64,000 nt of DNA from Daucus carota subsp. sativus (lineage: Eukaryota; Streptophyta; Magnoliopsida; Apiales; Apiaceae). Location of the stretch: NCBI RefSeq assembly GCF_001625215.2, contig NC_030385.2, positions 30,591,598-30,655,597 on the forward strand. Reading direction: 5' to 3'. Under the pieces are notes generated by a model. That model ran no database searches. It was not told where the DNA came from and was given only the letters and a program-made list of their open reading frames with translations. A program made the translations under genes and the position numbers. Positions 47,634-57,255 of the stretch are shown piece by piece; position 1 is the first letter of the stretch, and the number at the start of each line of letters is the position of its first letter.

Positions 47634-49280
47634 ATGGCGAGCACCAAAGTCCAGAGGATTATGACCCAACCTATTGTAGGCCTCAACTTTTCTACCCGAA
47701 TTTTTCGCTCATATTATTTGCTATTATCGATTTCTACCGATTTCATTAACATCTTCATCTCTGTTTTGTTTTTGTGATTTCAGAATCTGATTTTTAGGTT
47801 TCTGCAAAGCGTAAGTCTCACTTTCCCATTGCACTTTCGTTTGATTTTATTTATCGGTTTACGACTAATTATGTATTTTTAATTTCTGTGTATATGTCCA
47901 GAAAGCGCGCATTCAGATATGGCTTTTTGAGCAGAAGGATTTGAGGATCGAAGGCAGAATTATCGTAAGTTTTAACTAGTTTTTTTATATTTGCTCTTTT
48001 TTATGTGTAATTTTAAATTGAAGTTGGGTTTACAATATCGTTTAGTTAATTGCTAATATTGATGTGATGACTTATACTTTGAATGCATTTATGTATGCGT
48101 GTTCCTGTGATACTATACTTTGTTCTCATCTGCTGAATGACTATTAAGTTATTTTGCCTATAACTAGGATCCGCACTCATTATTTGTTAGGATTTATATA
48201 GAACTTCAATTCCAGTCCCTTTCGGAAAGGTGCTATATATGCATATAGTGTTCCTTTACAGTTTCTTTTGTACAATTTCGTTAAACGGCCCTTTCAATAG
48301 TGTAAATGTTCTTCCGTAATTTCTTACATGATAACTGTGGATTAAAGAATAGCGTGCTATGGTCAAATAAGTAATGTGTGTCAGTTGTTTAGTAGACAAC
48401 ATGCTGAACTTTGAGTTAGAAGCCCTACCCTTGTGATCATTATTTGTTTAATCGAATATGGATCTGCATAATGTGACTAGTAGATTATGTGTATGGATTT
48501 CTGACATCTGGAACTGTAGGGGTTTGACGAGTACATGAATTTGGTCCTCGATGATGCTGAAGAAGTGAGTATCAAGAAGAAAAGCAGAAAATCGCTTGGT
48601 ATGTTTCTTTGCATCTATTTCTGAAGTATTAATATCTGTCAAAACTTGCATTTATGGTTTTATGTGAATCCTTTTTCCACAGGGGAGCAATTTTTTTAGC
48701 AACACATTTTTCCAGAAAGTTAAAACAGAGATAGCTATATTGAATTTGAATATATCAAGATTTAGCATTAAATTTTACTCCCTCCTTCTCATAGTAGTAG
48801 TCCACTTAAAAAAAATATATACAGTAGTTTCAAATTAGCTGTCCTCTTATAATTTCAATGTAACTTTTTTCATACTACTCTCTAGTTTGTATTTCCAAGA
48901 TTAGGTTTAAAAGTTTGTATTCAATTAATGTAGTCAAAATTTCTTAACATGTGTAATTTTAAAAGTGGACACTATTGCGAAACGGAGGTAGCATATATGA
49001 AAGTATGTAAACATATGCTTAAATACATGTATAATTGTCTAAGAAAAACCTGAACTGATATTGTTAGAATTTGTCCTTTTCGAAGATGGGATCGGCCTTA
49101 GAATATATTAATTTACATGTGCTCAAAGTGTCACTTCTGTGCAGGGAGGATTTTACTCAAAGGAGACAACATTACATTGATGATGAACACGTGAGTAGTC
49201 ATTTTCCCACTACCACTTACCAAATCTTATGAGGTTATAAGTACTAAGATTTTTTTTATCTACTTTACAGGGGTAAATGA
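47634..49280 (+). CDS. SmE: Small nuclear ribonucleoprotein E (SmE), complete
   Basis: Six exons: 47634-47675, 47784-47810, 47902-47964, 48520-48598, 49145-49190 and 49271-49280. All introns are GT-AG. The product is 88 aa, exactly the usual SmE length. It reads [71 protein letters not shown], then [18 protein letters not shown]. The Sm1 motif ([16 protein letters not shown]) and Sm2 motif ([11 protein letters not shown]) are complete. SmE joins the seven-member Sm ring that binds the Sm site of U1, U2, U4 and U5 snRNAs in pre-mRNA splicing. The last exon codes only for TGK and the stop. Intron 4 holds a Stowaway MITE. Confidence 0.97.
48778..48988. mobile_element. 211-bp Stowaway-type MITE in SmE intron 4
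   Basis: Left end CTCCCTCCTTCTCATAGTAG; right end on the minus strand CCTCCGTTTCGCAATAGTG. Inner arms gtccactt/aagtggac. TA flanks. No ORF. Confidence 0.82.
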
Positions 49281-49813
49281 TGTCTTTTGATGAATTCTGT
49301 TTTGTCATCAAATGAGATGTTTCGGCTGTACGAAAGGTTGTCGCCATTCCCCTATTAGCTATATGTTTACATCATTCAGATTTTCTAATACATGAGGTAG
49401 AAACACGAATTACTTTGCTATTACGACTTTGTATTTGAAAGATATGTTACTTCTGTATTCTTCTTTTCTCCCTCCCGCCTTACCTGTTGGCATATATGTG
49501 CACTATCCTCAACAAATTATGAAAAATATAGTTACCTCTTGGAGCCTGGACTGCTCTTACCCTTTCATGATTGTCTTTCCTTTTTGGCCTAGATTCCTCT
49601 TCTTACTTTCTAAGAAAACAAATGTGAAGAGTTAGATCATATTAAATAGAACTACATAATAATAATACTAATAAAATGGGAAAAATCCTTGAATCATATC
49701 TGAGCTAATTAGCCTGGTTTTGTATCGTGCACAATTGCCCATGCCTTTCCACAGCCAGTTACTGGTTATCAGGTAATAGAAATTCATTATAAGCTGGGCA
49801 ACTTGATCATTTA
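49281..49813. other. SmE 3' flank
   Basis: Presumed 3' untranslated region and spacer. The 68-residue ORF at 49429 has no recognisable domain. Confidence 0.6.
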
Positions 49814-50085
49814 CTCCCTCCGTCCCATTTTAATAGCTTTTTTAGAAATGAATTGTTGTTCCAAAATAAGTGACTTTCTCTTGTTTTCATGCAGTATTTG
49901 ATAGGTGAATTTCTATTCTACCCCTCATTAGTGCAACTTGTATTTTCTATGCAATATAAATAATAGTTTAGTTTGACTTTATTAGGGGTAACTATGTAAA
50001 ATTATTCAAATAAACATCTCAATAAATGTAAAAATTGGTTTGTGTGCATCTCTCTAAAAAAGCAGTTAAAATGGGACAGAGGGAG
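49814..50085. mobile_element. 272-bp Stowaway MITE
   Basis: Left end CTCCCTCCGTCCCATTTTAA; right end (minus strand) CTCCCTCTGTCCCATTTTAA. TA duplicated at both sides. A typical Stowaway of the Tc1/mariner class. Confidence 0.93.
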
Positions 50086-50910
50086 TAGCTGCTTGGAAGA
50101 TAAAAATTTATGTGATGCCAGTTGTATAAATTAGAGTGGCAATTATGTATCTGAACGAAGTGATGCGAAGCTTAATAGCTTGTTTCATGTTACTTTTTGT
50201 AAGGAAAATAAAAGATAAACTGAATTTATTATAAAAACTTATAGTTGTGTTTCCCATGTTTTTTTTGGAAAGAAAGAAGAGACGGAGGAGTAGAGTTGAT
50301 TCTTTCAGTTTTTCTCATTAACCAATTTTCTTGGAAGATCTAATGGGGAATGAGAGAACAACATTATAAAATTCTTAAAAATCCACAAATATTTTTTTCC
50401 CATCTATCCTTGTCAAATTGTTATTCCTCATCCCACTTTACTCTTTTCTCATAAAACCTCTCAAACAAGGTTGTACCATATTCCTTTTTTCCTGCACCCA
50501 TGTTTTTTTTCTCTTTATTCTAAATTTGGATCTGTAAGGCTATCAATGGCTTAGCCTAGCAGATTCCCCTGTCCTATTGATAATTGTTGTTTGAAGGTTT
50601 GGATCCCAGCGGGTGCAGGGTGCTTATGTAATTAAATTTTGTTATTGACCTTCTGAAAAAAAAAGATAAAGGAATGATTCCAAATGCTCTCCTGGCACTA
50701 AGGTTTTTCAAGGTTTTTCCTCCCGGGGGTTCCCAAATCAAATGAGGGTTATGATGTTGATTCCAACTATCGTAGATATGCAATGTATATATACACATTG
50801 CAGCCATAGGAATCAAGAGGGAATTGGATAATATAAAATCTGTATTATGAGGAAGTAGATAATCTAGAAACTATTTGCTGTCAAGGTCGGTTAAGGTGGT
50901 TAGCTCCCTA
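50086..50910. other. Gene-free spacer
   Basis: No gene recognised. A short stretch at 50510-50650 (tggcttagcctagcagattcc..ggtttggatcccagcgg) looks repeat-derived but was not identified. Confidence 0.5.
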
Positions 50911-51459
50911 GTGACGGAGTTAGGACTAAAGTTTGTAGGGGCACAACATATAAATAGTAAGAGAACTAATAAAAGATGTGTAATATTACAGAAGAAAAGA
51001 GAAATAACTTACAAATTAAATTTGCTCCCTTGGAGTGTTCATTTTCTGAAATCGGTCTATTACATCTTCATCTGTTACTCTAACAAGGGCTTCCTATTCT
51101 ATAGCTAAAATAAGACAATCACTTGGAAAGGTATCACCAATAATGATTGCGCAAATTTGACTTCACAAGTTTCATTGCGGAAAAACATCTCCCAACTGCC
51201 GCGGTTGCAACTGACAAAACCAATGATATATTCACTAGTCGATACATCAAAGAATAACATTGATTTTTTTTCGTTTCAACCAATACTCTAGCAAGATCAC
51301 TAATACTATTCAAGCTGGCAAATCTTCCCTTTGCTTTCACTCGAAGGGAGCAAATTTAACTTGTAAGTTATTTCTCTTCTTTTCTATAATATTACACATC
51401 TTTTATTAGTTTTCTACTATATGTTGTGTCCCACTAAACTTTAGTCATAGATTCGTCAC
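50911..51459. repeat. Fold-back structure: long inverted repeat around a hAT fragment
   Basis: Left arm 50911-51037 and right arm 51338-51459 are inverted copies of about 125 bases: gtgacggagttaggactaaa with gtagggg(c)acaacatat, then taataaaagatgtgtaatat, then aatttgctccct. Arms match with scattered differences. The 300-base loop carries a hAT transposase remnant. No target duplication was confirmed. Confidence 0.8.
51134..51337 (-). pseudogene. hAT transposase dimerisation-domain fragment
   Basis: The minus strand reads SLMYRLVNISLVLSVATAAV, GRCFSAMKLVKSNLRN. This resembles the L-LxLPVATA-VERxFSxMKxVKxxLRN helix of the C-terminal hAT dimerisation domain of TTF-type zinc-finger hAT proteins. 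Upstream catalytic parts are missing. It lies in the loop of the fold-back repeat. Confidence 0.7.
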
Positions 51460-54400
51460 TGCGGACATACCAATTTTTCACTGCTTACACAAAGTAGATC
51501 CTATATCTCCATCTCACACAACACGCTACGTGTGAGATTAATTATATTCAAATATTTATCCTTGTTCGGCTAGATTATCCTGTTCCTCTTTAAAGCTATG
51601 GTGAAGAGATGATGTTGCGTTATGTCTTCTTCAACTTTGAGTCGAGTAAAATACTCGCTGGATGTATCATAAACTCTATTTATGCTTTTACTCGGTGGGT
51701 GTTCTTTGCAAGCCATATCAAATACTGTAAAGTAGGCTGTGTTTTGACTGTTTATTTTAAGTTTGTAATATCAACTTGGTCTCCAGAATTATGTGTTGAA
51801 AGCTATATGAAGAATTTTTCAGGCAGACTTTTATATTTGTCGCCCTTATTAACTTAAATTGCACATTCCTATAATGAGACAGTGAATGGTATCCCGTTGT
51901 AGCAGATGTGTACCTGTGTGATATGATAACATAGTTAGTCAGACAGCGAGCTTAATGAACATATACTCAATTATTTTACTCTCGATACTTGATAGAATCA
52001 GGGGTGGTGTTAGTCGAATGGCAAGCTTAATGAACAGATGAGCAACTATTATTACTGTGGATACTTCATTCAACGAGGACATGGGTATATATGTGAAAAA
52101 TATATACGAGAGGCTGATCCGGTTTTAACAAATGTCCAAAATGATCACAATTGTACTGATTTTGCATGTGTACATATCGAGAATTTAGATAATCTTGAAG
52201 CTGATTTCGTACACACAATTCATTCATATGCCCAACACTTAAGCAGAGTATCAGCTTTAATGTTATATAATTCCTGTACTAGATTGAGTAAAGGGTTCTT
52301 TTCCGACAATTTGCAGCATGCATGTTCGAGTACTCTTTACACATCTTATAGCTCAAAACTAAGGTAGGGATTGATCTATTAAATGATCCATTTTATTATA
52401 TTTTTCATCTTATGGATAATGTCAAGGTGGACGCATCACGCAAGCATAAGTTTAGCCACTTACCCTAGGCCCTAGAAGCATAAGTACAAATGATTTGTTG
52501 CGGGTAATTGATGCGTCTTTACAGATGATTGTTGCGGATAATCGATGCTTGAAATAAAATAACTCTAATTCATTTTTATAGCCAAGCAGCAGGCGAGCAT
52601 AGAGAGGACCGAGAGGCTCCACATCTAATTCGTATGATAAATAGAGTCAGTGGAGAGCTATGTACGCATGTAAGTAGGGCAAGGCAGACATAATGATGCA
52701 AATACTATATCCTTAAGAATATATAGTCTCTGTTTTCATACCCAACTTGGCTTATAGTGCGACAACATCACTAATCTCAGCTTCATCATTGGCTGCCCGC
52801 TAGCTCTTGAACAAACACCAATCCAGATGACAACAAGAAAAAGTTTGACAGATCATTCACACTAATTTTCACTCATCATATCAATCATCATACCCTTCCT
52901 AATCCAGCTTTTCATTTTTACAATAAAGAATTCGAAGCAGACATGAAATTGCAACGCAATCCTCCCCGTCGAAAAGTTTCAACTGCTTCAGGGAGGCTTC
53001 ACTATGAACAATAAAATAAACAAAATACTTTGCGATTTCCTCGGTTGGAGTGGTTCATTGTTCTTTCATGGTTGGATCGGGTCCAGAATTCGACATCGTA
53101 TAAAAATCCAATCCGATCTTATATTAAATATGAAAATATTGGGGTTGCTTGAATTCTAATATCATTTTAAATGAATAATTCTCTCAAAATCTCATGGGGT
53201 TTTACAATATCTGTTTATTCAAAAACTTAAATGTGTTGAAAACCATCCACTTCGCCCTAATCATAATTCGGCAACTATTATAGCGTAGAAATTGTCTCCG
53301 TTCAGATCTTGTCCATTATTGTAAGAGGGGGTATGCGAGCTAGTAGTTGTAATGTTCGTCATCAAACACCTTTGGAAATCATTATTGTGTAGTCACCTTC
53401 TCAAGCCTACCATCATTACGGCCCTAGTCGATAGTCTTGTAATATCTCAAAGTCGCAGGTCTTTCAACTAATGATTGAAATTACTGCCTTTTATAGTACC
53501 AGTATAAATCAGGGTTTTGCCCAGCACTTGCTATTCATCTCGGGCCAAAATATATTCAAACTCGTTATTAACTATTGATTGACTCCGTATAGCTTACATC
53601 GATTTTGAAATTATTTTTCGCGCTGGAATTTCTGCATGTCGAGTGTGGTTACTAATGGATTGCGACGACTAAATAATTATTGCAAATCAATCAAATTTAC
53701 CTGCTCGACCAACCGATCCCCATTGCTTTATCTTGGTTTTCTTTTCCTCGCAGTCTTGGACTATAATTAGTTTACATAAAACTATAAATGAATTACAGTT
53801 CTCCCATCCTCTAAAATCTCTAGCAAAGAGGTTAAATTATAGAGAACCTATAAAGTAATTCTCCACTCCAGACACATATCTCTTTTGTCGAAAATTTAGT
53901 CAACTCTATTATGTTGATTATATTTATCAAATCACTGGAAATTTGTAAAAAAAATTACATTAATAATTATCATGATAAAATAATAAATATTATTTTTTAA
54001 AATTTAGAATTATAATAATAAATTAGTTTTGAAATATAATCAATAATATCAAAATACAAAATCTTACAAGTTCAATAATTAAATTTTAATCATTTATATC
54101 ATTTTAGACGCGGCTGAAGAAACCATAGCATTTGCATACTACAAATTACGGAAATAAAATCAAAAAATAATAGGAAAAAATTGTAAAAATATTTATATCT
54201 TCAGAAAATATTTTTCAAAATTTTTATCAAAATTATATATGAGATCGGAACACTGGTTGAGAGCAACCGTCATAATTAAGGTTATATACAAAATTACACC
54301 TTATCTTTGAATATAATTTATAATTTAAATATTTTTGTGAAAAACCCTAAGTAAAACATATCCTAAGCTCATGTCGAGCTAAGCATAGAACAAACATGCA

Positions 54401-54913
54401 TACATACATATGTTAAACTCAGGTATGCTTTTCTCTCTCTTTAATTCTTTGCTTTCGTCGATTGTCCCTGATGTTTCTTTACTATCCAACAACATATCCC
54501 TAGTGCTTTCTTTAATCGAATACTCGCACTAAAAATCTAAAATAAAGATATTGCTCCACAATTAACTTACAATGCGAGAGTACCTTTTCCGGACACTTAC
54601 TACGGAACATAGAATTACTCCTAAATCCACCCTATTACAAAATATCTTCATTATAATATGATATTAACATGAAATAACAATCATAACATTGATTTCAATC
54701 TCCATCTTTCAACTTAATCAGTAGTTTCATAATGATGATTAATAAAATGAAAGTTGTTTGAGAAATGACAGCAACCACAAAAGCAGAGAGTAGTGGTGGC
54801 AGCCCCCCTTGGTAATCAATTTGTTTAGCTACATGAAAGCAAACAGAGTTGTGGACATCCCACTTCGAAGATAATTAATATTAAAAATATATACTCTCCC
54901 TTCTAATATAATA
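51460..54913. other. Long gene-poor stretch
   Basis: No gene, tRNA or transposon was recognised in about 3.4 kb. A 109-residue plus-strand ORF at 52038-52367 has no family features. Small imperfect direct repeats (gatgattgttgcgg-like) are near 52490-52540. 53930-54250 is extremely AT-rich. Confidence 0.5.
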
Positions 54914-55163
54914 CTCCCTCCGTCCCCTTAGTAGTATACATTGGGGAACGGGGACGTGGCACGGACTTTAATGCTCCTGCAAAGTGTAGTTGTGCAATCT
55001 ATTTTTACAAAAAAAAAATTCTGAATTAAAGTTTGGATGTTATATTTTTATACAGAAAAAGAAAATCTCAAAAATAAGTTACAGAACTCTATTTTATAAG
55101 AGCATTGAAATGCGTGTCGAGCAGTTAAAAAGAAACGTATAGAATTAAATGGGACAGAGGGAG
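54914..55163. mobile_element. 250-bp Stowaway-type MITE
   Basis: Left end CTCCCTCCGTCCCCTTAG; right end (minus strand) CTCCCTCTGTCCCATTTAA. TA flanks at 54912-54913 and 55164-55165. Internally similar to 46093 and partly to 43437. Confidence 0.9.
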
Positions 55164-56379
55164 TAATCATTTATGTGCTCCGACTAGATTTCCATAGAGA
55201 TTGTGTTATTGATCTCGAATCTAATCTTATCTAAGTGAAGAATCAATTTATGAAGCCACATTTGATAATCCATATATTCCAGATCTCCCATTTGTATGAT
55301 ATGACTAATACAACCGCACAGCCACAAGTTTATGGATTAATCATCTTTAATATGACACATAAGATGGCTTCCCATCTACGTATCTGGTGCCTTGAAGGTG
55401 AATTTACATGCGTTTACTTGTGGATGTTGGATAATCCTATTTTAATCATTTTCGTCACCCACTAACTAATAAGTCTTCTGGGTGAGCTTATGTCACAGAT
55501 TATTTTTGCTCACGGTACCTTAATCAACACTCCTGATTTTTGAGATATATAAATAATAATTTATATTTTTGATTAGGAAAAAAGTAATATTTCATCATAG
55601 CCATTCGAATCAACTATATTATTGATCACCAGATATATAAAATACCGCTGTTTACTGAGGTTATTTTCACAAAATAAATAAAATACAAATATTGCTAATC
55701 ATAATGCACCTAATAAGTCACGTTTTCCTATATTTTAATATAATAAATTTCCCATTGTTATCCTGCAACATCATTTTTATAATTTTCAGAACCAATTTGT
55801 TATCCGTCACTTTCACAACCTTGGCGATAATATGTTTCAGTATCTGGCATATATGCTCAAAATTATAAATTATAGTTAGTGGGATTTGGTTACACTAAGT
55901 TATTTTATTTAACGTCATGTTAAGTGTTCCGTCGTCTAAACTCGTAAACGGTACGGTATTGGCTCTGACGCTCCGATGATCAAACATAGATTAGACAAAC
56001 AATGCTATATTTCAAATAATTAACTTCGATCATTTGATAGTATGTATTTGTTCATATAAATATCACAGTGGTTTAGCGCAATTGATATTAGTCACTTCCG
56101 CTAAGCTTCAGGGCTATTGTGTGTACTACGACCGTCCTTGACGTGTATGTTGAAAGATGGTCTTTGGTGCCAGATGGCACTGGTCCACGGAATCTGTTTG
56201 CTTACGTTTACACTCGATCGATAAGAAAGAAGACGCAACAAACTTTGGCTCCCTTACATTTATGACCAGCTTGAACGTAAAGTTTTCAAAACTAACCAGC
56301 CTACGTTCAACTTTTCAAAACTAACCAGCCTAATTCAACGAAACTCGGGCGACCCTTGAAGGGAGATTTTGGAGGGCAC
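55164..56379. other. Gene-free spacer left of the MULE region
   Basis: No gene was recognised. Two adjacent copies of ttttcaaaactaaccagcct lie at 56282-56332, just before the GC-rich hairpin repeats. Confidence 0.55.
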
Positions 56380-56550
56380 GGGTCGCCCCTGCCAAGGGCG
56401 ACCCCTGTTGATTTTTGTTGAAAGCATGGGTCGCCCCTGTCAAGGGCGACCCCTGTTGATTTTTGTTGAAAGCATGGGTCGCCCCTGCCAAGGGCGACCC
56501 CTGTTGGTGGGATTCGCCCGCACACGGTCGCCCGCAGCAGGGGCGACCCA
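56380..56550. repeat. GC-rich palindromic tandem repeats (48-bp period)
   Basis: Units start at 56380, 56428 and 56476. Each contains gggtcgcccctg, a 2-4 base loop and caagggcgaccc, so each can fold into a stable hairpin. Units are separated by tgttgatttttgttgaaagc. Diverged half-sites flank them (cgggcgacccttgaagg at 56346; ggtcgcccgcagcaggggcg at 56527). ORFs here are repeat artefacts. Confidence 0.85.
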
Positions 56551-56804
56551 CACTTAATTTAATTCGCAAATATTTTTTTTATTTACCTAATATTTTTTAT
56601 TTACCTAATATTTAAAGTTTATTAATTATTTACCTAATATTTAAAGTTGTATTTAAGTAATATTGAAATGTGATGCAGAGAAATATTTTTTGAAGGATGT
56701 GCAAATAATTTTGATTGTATGGTCACATCCAAGCATTGATTTAACACTGGACAAAGCTGCAAACTTCATTCAAATAATTCAAGAATTCAATCAGCATGCC
56801 TGTT

Positions 56805-57082
56805 ATTACTGCTCAAATATTCACTTTTTTGCTGAGAGGACAATTTTCTGCAAATCCATTAAGTGAAGAAAGCAATCTGCATCAACAATTGAAGCCTGCT
56901 TTCACTGCTGAAAGATGACTTTTTTGGTGAGAGGACGATTCTGCAAATCCATTAATTGGAAAAATCAAATGCATCAACTATTCATGCCTGTTTTTACTGC
57001 TGAAAGAATAACTTTTTTGGTGAGAGGACGATTCTGCAAATCAATTAAGTGGAGAAAGCAAATGCATCCACTATTGAAGCAC
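56805..57082 (+). repeat. Three about 95-bp tandem repeats upstream of the MULE gene
   Basis: Copies begin at 56805, 56902 and 56994 and share ttttttggtgagaggacgat, ctgcaaatc(c/a)attaa and caaatgcatc. They end 170 bases before the MULE start codon, so they could be in its promoter. Confidence 0.8.
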
Positions 57083-57255
57083 AGTATTTTCTTTTGAATT
57101 GTGTCCTTATAAGCTGCATTTTGTGTTCTTCATTATGCACCAAAACCAAAACCATCAGAAAAACAAACACTTCAAACTATCCCTCACATACTATCCCTCA
57201 CATTGTCAATCTACCTTGTGAGACTCATACAAAAACACACACTTCAAAATCAAAG

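Noticed and set aside
52038-52367. 109-residue plus-strand ORF
   Set aside because: No family motif, no supporting splice structure or codon pattern, in a gene-poor region. Too weak to call.
56380-56550. CRISPR-like palindromic repeats with regular spacing
   Set aside because: Only three units, spacers are identical rather than unique, no cas genes, and the window is a plant nuclear genome.
57049-57255. Longer N-terminus for the MULE protein using the upstream in-frame start
   Set aside because: It would include the tandem repeat region; MDGYVNVNFFWGGEI at 57256 is a more natural start.
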